Below are positions 15,201 through 27,482 of a stretch of DNA of 64,000 bases, piece after piece. The notes under the pieces are model-generated. The model searched no databases and had not been told where the DNA came from. It saw only the letters and a program-made list of their open reading frames with translations. The translations under genes were made by a program, and so were the position numbers. The stretch's first letter is position 1. Each line of letters starts with the position of its first letter. Source of the DNA: Apostichopus japonicus (taxonomy: Eukaryota; Echinodermata; Holothuroidea; Aspidochirotida; Stichopodidae); contig NC_092561.1 of the NCBI RefSeq assembly GCF_037975245.1, forward strand, positions 2,082,501 to 2,146,500. The letters are read 5' to 3'.

Positions 15201-17704
15201 ACTAACCCACCCATATAAACTCCTGGATTCAACGCTAGATTTCTTACCAACAAGATTTCCAAGAATTTGTCCATCATGAAGATCTTCTTCTAAATTTCTG
15301 ATAATGATCCGCTGCTCTTTGAGTTCTTCTGAGATCCATTCTTTCAATACCTGGAATAACGAGAAAAAAATATATAACAATATTACAATAACAGTTGGTG
15401 TGAAAAATTTGACAGATATGTGTCAAACGTCATGAATTCTGTTACATTAAAACTTAATGCATTCACCAAATCATGGGAACAATTTAGTATTCACATTTTG
15501 CATAGCAGCTTTGAGGCTTGTCCACTTTGCTTCCCATAAAACACTGAAAATTACATTTTTCCTGTGTGCAAACACGGCTCTCTCTCTATATATATATTTG
15601 TATAGCAATTTCCCCATTTTCCATAGAATTTTTCTGTAGAATACAAGATAAATTATTATCCCTGTAGTTAAAGGTGGAAATTGAGTACAAGTTTTCCTTT
15701 AAAGTTATTTCTGAAAGTTTTGTTCTAATTCATCGTCCAAATTATTATATGTTTTTGGTCTTACAATGATTTCCACATGGTACCTGGAGCAGCTGCCAAT
15801 CATCTTAATTGTATTATGATTAAAACAAAAATGTCAATCAAACATTCATATTTCATATCATAGTTTTGTTCATGCATATTCATTGTTTTCTTCAACTCAA
15901 CGAGTGATGTACCTGCATTAACTCTTTCAACTTCGCATCGTCTTTGGATTCAGATTCGATGAGGTAAATTTCTTCACCTTCCTCTGTCAAAATGAAAATG
16001 GAATTTGTTTAACAAAAATAACCTTTCTTGAAAACTCTGGAACTTTGTTTTGTTTTCTGTACCACTGTGAGCTAATGCTTAACTACAAATAGTTCAATAG
16101 CATATTTTGTTAAACCACCAGTAAATTTATCTACAGCAGGTGTAATGCCAATGCAGCTTGTTCAGTTTGCAGACAAGGTGGTTGGTGGAGGGGGGGGGGG
16201 GGGTGGAGGAGCTAAGATCATGCAACTAAACTGAACTAAAACTTCAGGTAAATTATGGACAAAAATTCAATCACTCTTGTGGGAAATGTCCAGATATTTT
16301 CCCTCTCAGTGACAATGCTGAAGTCCTTAGTCATTGTTGCTGTAATCAGATATATGCGTTGATATATACTTCTGAGTTTAAGTGTGAACTTTCTTCATTC
16401 AAAATGTTAAACTACTCTCTTCAGCCATATATTCTTTCTCCTTGTTCTCTTAATAATAGTTGTGCCGTTCAAATTCTGTTAAGTGCAATGGTTCATTTTC
16501 CACACTTGGAATACACACCACACTGAAAGGAATCAGTGAAATGAATCACTAACAATTTCAAAATAAACAAAAGATGAAAATACTCATTAAAATAACAGTT
16601 AATTTGTAAGAAGATTAAACAATAAAAGTAAAACTAACCTAAATTAATATCAAGCTGGTCTACTATATCCACAGGGCTTCCAGGAGAATCAATGGCATGA
16701 ATGCCCTCAAGATTTAAGTCATCCACTGGGAGAAAAATAAGGAACATTTGAAGAAAATACATTAAGAATTAAATAAAGTAATTTTATTCTACAAAATTAT
16801 GGTCTACTTTGGGAAATTTTCGGATTTCACCATGGCAATGCAACATTAGTCCCAGTAATAATTTTCTCAGAGTGCTCTGATATAGTATGTTTTAGTCTTG
16901 CATTACTCCATAAGAACCAAATTCCTATCTTATTAGTGGTTGAGCACATGGAATTTCATATGCATTCCACACATTAACATAGACTGCTCTATGATACGAA
17001 CTAAACTACGCAATGACATTAGTGAAGAAGATACTTCTATGGAAATTGCCCAAAGTTTCATAAGATTTTAGTAAAAACGTGTAAAACACCTCTGTATGTG
17101 TAGGTTCAACATTGCGGTTCAACATTTGGGAAATTTCTTACACAAGGAGAAATAATTGGGCGTTTCATCGTATCATTATTCATCAACAATGCTAGGCCTA
17201 TCATCATGCAATATTGCAAGGTTCTGTGTATAGGATAAGGGAATGACAAACATCTTTACTTCTGCATAACATATTGCTTGTTCTTGCATAGCATTTTGCT
17301 ATGAATTACTATAAAATAATTTCCTGCAACGATAATTTTGCAGTGCACGGTTACACAAGAGCCTATTGAATTGGCTTAGAAAATATGGTATGCCATGTAT
17401 GTGCATCCGCTCCTCGTAACACTACAGTATAGGCCAACACCTACATACATATATATACTAAGATTAGCCGGTGGATGACTATTGATACACTCAGTGTAGT
17501 ACTAGTATATGCATGTACACACGACACCAATATTTAATATTTTCTTTTTCATCTCTACTTCGAAGACCCAGCGATTAGTAAAACTTGCTACTCACAGTCT
17601 TGACTGTCTTTCTTCTTTTTCCTGCCAAGTGTCGTCACTTTTTCAATAAACGACTTTTCCTTGGTTGGAGAGCCAGGCTCTTTTTTGGGTGTTGTCGATG
17701 ACAT
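9262..17704 (-). CDS. PARV: Parvin (alpha/beta-parvin-like focal adhesion protein), 13 exons, complete
   Basis: Coding exons in transcript order: 17596-17704, 16639-16725, 15913-15983, 15248-15350, 14738-14881, 14033-14148, 13409-13467, 12998-13017, 12532-12593, 11576-11644, 10836-10937, 10344-10416, 9262-9347. All junctions are GT-AG and keep phase. The 1101 nt encode 366 residues plus stop, close to vertebrate alpha/beta-parvin (about 364-372). Residues 1-36 form a basic, Ser/Pro-rich head. CH1 spans about residues 85-205 (exons 4-6, starting at LKEWISEELKEQR) and CH2 about 250-362 (from FDTLFDHAPDKLNVVKK through LLMGLLEGYFVPLH and FAFELMEDAGLP). Parvins bind integrin-linked kinase, forming the ILK-PINCH-parvin complex, and link integrins to actin, with CH2 contacting paxillin and ILK. 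The start is the only ATG giving the expected head. Gene versus paralogue cannot be resolved; invertebrates usually have one parvin. The gene is head-to-head with PWP1. Confidence 0.95.
11399..11456. repeat. Probable dispersed repeat ('cctgacgtttcgaacc ... cttcttcagagg')
   Basis: This parvin intron segment combines 'tgacgtttcgaacc' with 'ggatcttcttcagaggctg'. Read on the other strand it resembles a 'cctgaagaagatcc ... cgaaacgtcag' motif that recurs in many animal genomes as part of transposable elements. The assignment is from memory of the motif and I cannot name the family. Confidence 0.4.
13920..14032. repeat. Short tandem array ending at a parvin 5' splice site
   Basis: About four imperfect 25-30 bp units, each with 'ttac gg/gc actatttc' followed by 'attcccatttt', run up to the donor of the parvin exon at 14033-14148. 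On the transcribed strand every unit carries a 'gtaaaatgg' or 'gtaacatgg' string like the real donor 'gtaaatgg', so the array looks like duplications of the intron's first bases. Confidence 0.75.
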
Positions 17705-18783
17705 TCTTTTCCCTCACGTAAGTTCAAAACATTCACACACCACAGTACGTACATTTACAGATAACAATTTGTTTAGAGTTTTCCATTCAGCCGTTTCTAT
17801 TGTTGTGACAGCAGTATTTGTTGCGCAATCACAAGTGTCCATGTGCCTCTTCTATAAATTATTGTGCAGAAGCAAAGAAGCCAAAAACAAACTGGTTAAC
17901 CTACTTTCGTTACTTTTATGAAGTTTGGTAAACGGCCAGATTTCTGTTAAAGCGGTGGACACTATACGATTTGTAATACGATAGTACTATTGGCATTAAA
18001 AGGACTAAAGCGTAAGTTGGACAAACTGGGAATGGATTTTGTTGTGGCTAGCCTACCAGTACTAGTATTACTAGCCTAATGCATTAAGAGTACAACTGTT
18101 TCTGCCACTGACGTGGTATAAACTATGGGCTGACAAAGCTGTTATTTGTTAAATAGTCTAATACAATATATTGCTAGTGTAGTCCTAGTGCATATCTGTA
18201 TAAAGGGAAAGTCGGCAATCTCGGGACCTAGCAACAACAAAAAAACAAAAAACGTAGCATAGGCTTCGACTCAAGTATAACTGATACACATCATCATGCA
18301 TAAAATAATTTGTTGAAACTCACTCTATAATTAAGTCATCAGCACATATTGTTTGAACAGCTGTATCAAAGCATTAACATGTCCAATTAATCGAATCTGA
18401 TTTTCTCAAATCAAACATGTCATTCAACATTTCATCCACAAAGATCTGATTGACCAATGAAATCTTTTACTTTTAGTGTTCATTTACACACATGGAATTT
18501 GGTTGATTATTCAAATTATCTTTAGGACTAATGCTGTTGTATGTTAGTAGTGTTAATTAAGTTCATGTATAGCCCATGATAACCTATTAGAATGCTAGCC
18601 TTGCAAGAGTTTGGATCATTAGGTGTTGACAAGTTATTATAAGGATACTGAAATTTCAAAGAATTGTAAAAGAAACTTTCATCAAAGAGGAGTCACATTA
18701 GACCAATGGCCTAGGTTAAACCTAAGTTATGCCTTGATATAATTTCCACATTTTTAAAATTTATATATTATAGTGTCTGAAAG
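17705..18783. promoter_or_regulatory. Head-to-head spacer: presumed parvin/PWP1 promoter region
   Basis: The start codons of parvin (minus) and PWP1 (plus) point away from each other across 1,079 bp, which must hold both 5' UTRs and both promoters unless there are upstream non-coding exons. There is no obvious TATA box or CpG island; one CCAAT occurs near 18447. That the genes share a bidirectional promoter is inferred from spacing alone. Confidence 0.55.
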
Positions 18784-21700
18784 ATGTCCAATAGCAGTGT
18801 TATAACTTGTGTAGCTTGGATCAGGAAGGGAGAAGCAACTTCACTTCCAAAATACGTAAGTATGATTTATTGTTGTATGAATGATACCAAAACACTGTAA
18901 CAGTTTAGCAAACAAGTGACATATCTAGGTCAGAGCAATATTAAAATAAGCTATGTAATTAATATTCAATATAAAACTTTTCCTTTCGTTATCTCGATCT
19001 CTTTCTAATTGCCAGGAATTACAAGATGTTTGACGTACTTACATTTGTCTGACTAGGAAATACATTGTTTCAGCTGGATAATGTTTCTGACACTCCAGTG
19101 TGTAAATTGTAATATGATTATTCATCAGGTACCTGTTTTGGAAATGCAAAGTGAGAACACAAGCTCATTTCATGACCTTCACCACATAACCATCTAATCA
19201 GATGTTTTAGTGTTTTACCTTTTTTGACGTCCCTCTGGATCCTCAAGTTAGAAGACATACATTTGCTTTGTAGAATAAATAAAAATCTCCACTTTTTTAA
19301 GTTACTGTGAGGTATTCATGGTGTCCTAAGGTAACCCAAGGGCTTTTTTATAGTTTGATATCACTATACATATGTGTTTAACTTTCCTCGGTTTTACTGC
19401 ATTTCATATCGTCAAATTGTTAAATTACAACAGCAGTATCTTATTTTGCATAGCTAAGTTGTACATGGAAGAAGTGAAGTGTTGGTTTGTGAGCACGATT
19501 ATCTACAAGGCAAGGAACTCTTGAACATTTCACTGTTCGTCGACATTAATGTCATTCTAATCTACTTTCGCTAGGCTTTGAAGGAAGATGAATTGAAAGA
19601 TATGGAAAGCAGACTTGTGGCAAGTCTGGAAGAGGATGACAAGAAACAGTGGTCTTCAGACAGCGATGATTCTGAATCGGATGACGAGATTCCGCTGAAA
19701 AAGAAGAAAACCACAGAGAAAGTTGAACTCCAGCAGATAGATCCTCTAGAGGAGAGCTTGGAGGGGTTGGAGAAATTTAACTTAGAGAATTATGACAATG
19801 AAGATGGAGAAGAAGATGACATTGCTGGGGGTAACGATTTTTATTACATCATCCCATGACTACCATGATGTTGTTTTTTGGTCTTGTTCACTAGGAGAAC
19901 TGACTGACTTTAATTGATCACTGCGGTTGATTACTTACCAGCCACATCTGTTAAGTACAAACCACAAGAATCAGTCCCATCTCTGTCTACTTGAAATTAT
20001 TCCAAAATCTTACTTAGGCTGTAAAGGGGTAAAATATGTTGTGATATTATTTATCTTTCTTATTTAATATTTTCGTAATATGGAGGGTAAACGTGAAAAG
20101 CATTTTACGACTGTTTAATCTCTTTCAACTTAAATTACCTTTATAACCCATAGCTCTATGGTTTTTATTGATTAATTTATCAATAAATGTTGACATTTTA
20201 TCTGACTAGGTTACAGAGACTTGGCATCTTTAGCTGTGTTCTCCAACAACAAAGAAGATCCATACATGACAAAAGTCACAGATGAGGTACGTGTCTGAAT
20301 GGAAGATGAAATAGAAAAGAAAAAGTGATAGTCGTAACAGTAGGAAGAATGCTGAAGCAATTGAGTGGTTAAATCAAGGCTTGGAAGAGTTATTGTAAAG
20401 AGGAAAGCATTGAGGTGGATAGATGAAGTCTGTAGAAGTAAATAAGGAAATCAAAGCTTTTAAAGTTGATGTTGATAAGGTAATGGGGTTGTACAAGGGT
20501 TGTATAGAGGAATCATAAGATTGGTGGTCAGAGCAAGTGCAGGAAGGGTCGGAGAAATAATAGAGCTTGAATTATACGTAACAAAATTGTTGCATTGGTG
20601 GTAGTTAGTTTTGAAAGTAACATACATTCTCAGGGTACTTAACAGCTGATGTGATGTTAATGCAACATGCTGTTTTGTTTGTGTCTGCATGGGAGGGACT
20701 GTTATTTGCCAAACACAGCACGCTCACTTTAAAGTTCATCTTTGTTTCTCCGAATATGTCGAGAAAGTCAAATAGTTGTCGCTTCTGATAAAATATCAAC
20801 AAACACTGTACATTGCCACCGGCATTCTCCCTTCCTGGGGTTTATTATTGTGTGTTTCAATTACATTTGTCAAAGTCTAGGAATATGCAGAAGAAGGCTC
20901 AGAAACTCAAACAAAAAAGAGAAGGTTCTTAATAGTCAGGTTTGGTCAATTTTTTTAGCAATCTAATATTGGAGGTCAATAAGGACGATCATTCTTCAGG
21001 TACAGATGTTGGTTTATGATTTTGTCTCTTGATTGAAACAGGAGGACAAAGATGAAGAAGATGACTTTGAATTGAGACCTGATGATAACTTGATTATAGT
21101 CGGAAGGACAGAAGAGGATGGCGCCATCTTGGAAGTCTATGGTAAGTCTGGTTGTTATGGTAACAGCAGTAGACAGAGATTTAACTGAAAGTTTAGTTTG
21201 TTTGTTTGTAATGAACAGTTTGGAGGGACCTTTTTTCTCCAGTCAGATCAAGATGGGAAGAGAACAGATTTGCACAGTCTGTCCTATGCTTTATTTGTTA
21301 GTGCTTTCCTTGCCTACTTTCCTCTTTCATTTCTGATAGTTTTGAGACCTGATTCAACCGTTATCATTAAATAAGGAGAATGACTGTAAGAAGGAATGTG
21401 TGGAGTGGATGGATTGAGAGATAGATTTGAAGTTAAGAAAGTGCAGTTGATTTAATAATTATCAACTTTTTTTCAGACATATTCGAACTGGTACCAAATT
21501 TATTGTTTTGATACCTTGACAACAAAATGGTCAGATAACCGTGTCCACTGTTTCTAATCATTTAACCTCATTTAGTGAGACATTTAACTAACTAACCTGA
21601 CTGCTGGCGCTCACTCAATGCCCGTCCATAATGATAAGAAGCTGTAGAGGTGGTTAACTCGAAAACATTCAGATCTTATAGGAAATCAAGTGAATTTTTT

Positions 21701-24700
21701 CTAACCTGTGTCGTATATTTTCAGTGTTTAACGAAGAAGAAGATTCCTTGTATGTCCACCACGATCTCCTACTGCCATCATTTCCCCTGGCATTGGAGCC
21801 TGTGAAACCACATACGACCGGAAAAAGTACGAAGAACGTTCATTTCGTATTCTTTAATTTAATCTCAAAAGTTGTTAAAAAAGTCTAGAGATGTCTCTGA
21901 TTTGCTAATGATTTTTATTTTGTCAAGTGCAGGAGCTTCTTAAGTATTTCTACAAATTGTTGAAACTCCTTTTCTGCTCTATTCCTTTTTTTGCTGCCTT
22001 GCAAGATGTGACCATGTCGAGGGAATGTTTTAAACATTTCTTCATGCCTGTCATAACTTTACTTGTCGTTACGGTAGACCTGGCTATTCCTTATTTATTC
22101 CATATTGTTTCAACAGCTGCTCTGCATTTACTGTTGTTGTTTGTTGCTTGTTGTTGTTGGTTTTTTATGCAAAGAAAGAAGAGGAAAGATGGATCTCATA
22201 TGCATTCTTAAGGTGTATTTAACATTTGGTTCTGTTATGTATTGTTTTGTTTTGTGTCTTCTAATTGAGGAAGGTGAATCTGGTCAATTAATCAATTGAT
22301 CAATTAATCATATCTACTTGGAAACTTTGATTTTTTTTCAACAGAAATTTGATAGCCTAACTTGTTATATGAAAGGGTGAATTGTCTCCTGTGCATCTTC
22401 ATTCATTATTATTATTATTATTTTTTTCTCGATAATAATGAAACTCAGATAATTACGTTGCCGTTGGTTACTTCACTCCAAACATTGATATTTGGGATTT
22501 AAACGTCGTGGATAGTTTAGAGCCTGCTTTCTCTCTGGGACAGAAGAAGAAGATGAAGAAGAAATCAAAGGTGACTCATTCATTACAAAGATTTGTTAAA
22601 GAAAAGTTTTTTTTAGATTGTCAGTTTTTCAGAAAATTTCAAAAATTGCTAGAATACTGTACTTTCTCTCAACATTGAGAATTTTAAGCTGTTATCATAC
22701 GTTTGTACCCTGGAGAATTCTTGTGGCTTTTAGCATTTGCCCGAAAGATGCTTAGAAAGTAAAAATTAGTGAAACATTTAAAGGACTTTCCTCTCTATTC
22801 TAAAGGAAGTTTGCTTGGCAAGAAAGAATACGTTTGTTGGGTAAGGACCTCCAAAAATTATTTTTTAAAGACCTTGAGCAATTTTAGAGGTGATACTGAA
22901 AATATTTAAAAAATAATAATTAAATAAACATTTAAAGTTTCTTATCAAAATAATTTTCTCTTTTACAGAAAGTCAAGAGTAAACCAACGGAGGGTCATAC
23001 TGATGCTGTGTTAGATCTGTCTTGGAACCACAACGTCTGCAATATCCTGGCCAGTTCGTCCGCAGATAATTCTGTTGCATTGTGGGACATGGAATCGCAG
23101 AAAATGCTTTCATCATTAACACATCACACTGACAAGGTTAGAGAGCGTTTGATGTAGTAAATGATCTTAGAGCTACTGAAATTTTTGTGATCCATTGTCA
23201 ACCATGCATTCTGTGAAAATACTTTTAACGTGTTTTATCGGAATCATATGATGTAATGATATGAATTTTGTCCATTTTAACCAGGTCCTTTTTTTTTATG
23301 AACTGGTCATAGGGATGTTGATGACATGGCAAGAAATGTTACATTGCAAATGCAACTAGCTACATGAAAGGGTTCACTAACAAGATTTATGATATTTTGG
23401 TCTTAAATTTCTCTCAGTTTAACAACAGATTTTCTTGGTCATGCATTCTAGTCTTGAAAGAGGCTTTTTATGATTTACATTTCGTGGATCCAAATTTAAG
23501 GAGAAATATTCATTATTATTACCCTTCTTCTGTTGTTTTTAGGCCCAGTGCGTTGAGTGGCATCCGTTTGAAGGCCAGTGTCTTTTAACCGGAGGCTGTG
23601 ACGGGTATGTAAATTAAACTTTTCCCCTAAAAAATGTTGTAGTTGCACATTTTTGCGTTGTTTGTTCTTCTAGCAAACCCTCTTTGAGTTACAGAACTAC
23701 ATAAGAGTTTCGGACCCCTCACTTTGGTTTTGCGATATATCTTCATAGATATTGGTTTTGCGTGGTTTTAAGTGTTTTTTATACCCACATGAAGGAATTA
23801 ACTGTTCGTTCATGAATAATTTGCTGGAGTAGGATTCACAATGTAAATCCATCTCCTCAGCCGTGTCACAGACTTGTGGCAAGTCCAGACTAACATAGAC
23901 TCTTTGGTAATATGTATTTTGTTCTCTCTGTACAGTTTAGTTGCTGCCGTAGATTGTCAGTCCTCGAAGCATCCAGCCACAACCTGGCAGATTGATGGCG
24001 AAGTAGAGAAGATTATCTGGAATCACTTTAGTCCGCATCAGTTCTATGTAAGTGTTAAGACATCGAAATGACAAGAAACGATTTATTTCCTGTAATGGAT
24101 TATTCTGGAATCATGTGACCATTACACCCCACTAGAACAAAGATTAGAGTATATTAACCTTGTGTGATGTAAACCATGCTGTGTGGTTTATACTCTCACT
24201 AAATTAAGTTACATAAATATCATGCAACACTGGAACATAATTGTCATATGTATCATCTACATTTCGTTTCAGACTTGTGCCATTCCAAGAAAAATGGTTT
24301 CATTTACAATATCAGTGATGATTTAGCTGGACTTTTATTCTAAAAACTGACCTCTGATATGATGATTTTTTTTTCAAATTCTGAGGACTATTTGTGATTT
24401 TTTCTTTCTTTCTTTCTTTCTTTTTTTGCAAACAGGTCAGCTCAGATAAAGGGTTTGTTCAAGGGTTTGATCTTCGGACAGACAAACCTCTCTTCACACT
24501 GAAAGCGCACGAAGATGCAGTAACTTGCATGAGTATGAGCCATTACTTAGAGGGCGCCCTTGCCACAGTTTCTGCAGACCATACTTGCAAACTTTGGAGG
24601 ATACAGGTAAATCACACTCTACTGATTTATTCATGACGGTAGATTTTGTCAGGGAAATTTAAATACAATAGTTACTTCTGTGTGTGGTATACAGCTGTGA

Positions 24701-25562
24701 TTTTGAAAAATGCTCAGTTGAAGCAACTGGTTGCAATTTCCTTGCATATTCCATTTGATAGCCAATCTGCAAAAGTAAAGTTCTTCTAACTAGCACTATG
24801 GATTTGAGGGTTGCCATGCCTACAAAGGTGTTGTAATATAAGTTTGATGCTCTATATAATTCACAGGACAACAAGCCGTCACTCCTGGTAACCAAGGAGC
24901 CCAAGATGGGTATCATTCATTGTTCTGCCTTTTGTCCTGACAACCCTAGTCTGCTAGCTCTCGGAGGTGGCAGGGATAGTCTCAGAACCTTTAACTTTCA
25001 AGATGATTATGGTAAGTGGATAACCAACATTAAGGAGGAGGCAAAAAAATTGCATTCTCCATTCCTTTATTCCGGAGAGGAAAGTGTGAAAGAAGGGGCA
25101 TTAATGGGACATATAATGTGTTGTTAATAGTTTAGTATTTATTGGAAGTGATTGTTTGGCAGAAGGTAGGAGTAGCTAGTGTCCGGGGGGGGGGGGGGGG
25201 GCTTGGAGGGGCAGAGCTACCTCCCAAGAAACATTAAAATGTCTCTCAGGTGATGTTACTATGTTAAAATCTCTCTCATGTGATGTTACAGGGTTACTTG
25301 TGTTCTTACCACATTTCCAGGACAATAAACAGGTCCTATCCCTTCCAGAAATTTGAATTTGATCTCTTTAACAATTACATCAACGTTATGTAAAGAAAAA
25401 CTTTCATTTTACGTGTTACATTCAGTCTCCCTCCATACACAGTAGACTATATGTGCACACTTGCTTGTGTTTTTTTCAGGTCAGGCTTTTAAGAAGCAGG
25501 AGCATTTTGCAGCAAAGTTCGTGAAAGGTTTGGATGAAGACAGCTCTTCAGAAGATGGATGA
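18784..25562 (+). CDS. PWP1: PWP1 homologue (periodic tryptophan protein 1, WD-repeat), 12 exons, complete
   Basis: Exons: 18784-18855, 19575-19830, 20210-20286, 21042-21141, 21725-21826, 22449-22570, 22969-23136, 23543-23604, 23936-24047, 24436-24606, 24867-25011, 25480-25562. All have GT-AG borders and consistent phase. The 1470 nt encode 489 residues plus stop; human PWP1 has 501. The N-terminus carries the family signature [13 protein letters not shown], then an acidic region (residues about 25-110, [10 protein letters not shown]), [12 protein letters not shown], a Lys-rich stretch (about 232-248) and WD repeats: [13 protein letters not shown] with [38 protein letters not shown], then [15 protein letters not shown] with [14 protein letters not shown]1 is nuclear and nucleolar; in yeast and vertebrates it is linked to ribosome production and rDNA chromatin. 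The protein ends in an acidic Ser-rich tail (DEDSSSEDG). Confidence 0.96.
24400..24428 (+). repeat. (TTTC)n microsatellite before the PWP1 exon 10 acceptor
   Basis: A run of TTTC units merges into a T run and ends a few bases before the 'aacag' acceptor at 24435. It therefore doubles as the polypyrimidine tract of this intron. Confidence 0.8.
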
Positions 25563-27182
25563 TCGACTGGTAAGAGCAGGAGATGAAGTCTTCCCCTTCC
25601 AACTTTGAGGATTCTTGATCAATGAGAACTGAGCATACTTGACACATAAAACTGGTAGAAAAATGACACTAGAGAGTTGTCAAATTTGAGTAACTTAAAG
25701 GTCAAATGGATGCTCCAAGATGTTAGATGTGTTTCAAAGTTAAAGATCTGATATAAATGTGTTTTATTGAGATGTATAGTTAGACTAAGCTGATTATTCC
25801 TTTGGTTCTGAAATTTGAAACTCTTATAGGATGACCATATATCTTTGGTTGAAAAATGGGACATGCACCCTGGGGAGGGGGGGTTCTAAGGGCTGGGGTC
25901 TTGATCCTCTTTGAAAATGAAATATAAACAGGGCTACATACCAAAATGGTCACGTATTTACAGCTTTATACACCAGTTTAGTACAGTGTAAATCCCCCCC
26001 CCCCCCAAAAAAAATGGATCAGAATATATTGCTTTTGAAAGGGGCACAAATAGTGATGCATACAACAAGCGTACCTGCTTTATTTCGCCAGTGGTAAAAA
26101 ACGATATTTTTCAAATGTCACAAAGACCAGTAGAAAATCTGGACATTTTGGTTTGTGGATAGGATAACTGCTTTTTCGGCTGCAAACTGGAGACAATCCC
26201 GATTGATCGGGTTGTTTGGTTATCCTTCTAGCACCTTTGTGAAATTGCTTCATAGCTACAATAAACCAATTTCATGATCCTTCATGCTTTTCACTTTATA
26301 GAAATCAACCAACTTGAGAGCAGTGACAAGTTGATGGGGACTTTAGCGGCATCATTTACCTCCATCAACGCCGTGCCAGGATCCTTGTCAGTGATTTTGA
26401 GGAACGTCATCAAACTACAGAGATCATCAATTACGGCAAACGGTTCAGAAACATAAGAACCTGATTAACTATCGTCAGCATTTAATATAGGAGCCAGGAT
26501 TCAGTAGTCTGCTGTTGAAGTGAGAGATACACATGGTGGGTGTAAGGCATGACTTCAGATAGAGATACGAGTTGATACGATAGAGGCTACAAGTTGCTCA
26601 ACTATTTGCCAAAATTTTACCTGGGTGCCGGGATTCATTGATTGGTTTTTCACTGCTGCTGAAATGAACATGTAAAGAGGTGCACCTGCGGTCAAGCTGG
26701 TTTTAGGTTGGGATAGGTGAAGATACCTACTACCTTACCTTGGATGATGATTGTACAAATATGCACATTGATGAAGACTCTGGGATGCGATTTTTGTATG
26801 AAGATCCTCTTAACAGATAATTTCATTTGTAATATTCTTGTCTTACTTTGTATGGTCATTTCCATTACTTAGACTATTTGATGACCAAATAGTTAAATCT
26901 TTTGGTATGTCACCTTGAAAGAGTTTCTGCAGCCCAGTGTTTCCATGGTGATTGTTTCCATGACTTCAATGGCACATGCAAAGTGCTACATTATGGTGAC
27001 ACTAACCAAACTCGCACCTATATCTTCAGTGGTGAATATCTCTGCTAGTAGATGTAATATTGGACTGAATCATTTGCAAACGTGACCTACCAGACGTGAG
27101 GTTTGATGTCAAACAAGTCACTAAAAAATCTAAAAAAGAAATAAAAGGATATCTCACCATGTTAAATTACTCCTAATGAGAG

Positions 27183-27482
27183 AGTTATCATTTATTGGTT
27201 CAGTTCACTAAGAACAATTGATTCCTTGAACTGTTGAATATTCATATTGTAATTTCATTGTTCCTGGTATGATTGTAGTGAATTGTTATACATTGTATGC
27301 ACACATAATGGATCTCTCCATTTAAAACCTTCTATTTACTGTTTGAATGTATCCAAAGGAGTCAGTTATCATTCATTGGTTAAGTTCACTAAGAATAATT
27401 GATTCTTTGAACTGTTGAATATTCATATTGTAATTGCATAGTTCTTGGTAGGATAGTAGTGAATTATTTACACATTGTATCC
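27183..27482. repeat. Direct repeat, two about 120-bp copies, 180-bp period
   Basis: The block beginning 'agttatcatt' at about 27183 recurs at about 27363. The copies share long stretches such as 'ttgaactgttgaatattcat' and differ by scattered substitutions, so it is a diverged local duplication, probably within or just after the PWP1 3' UTR. Confidence 0.85.
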
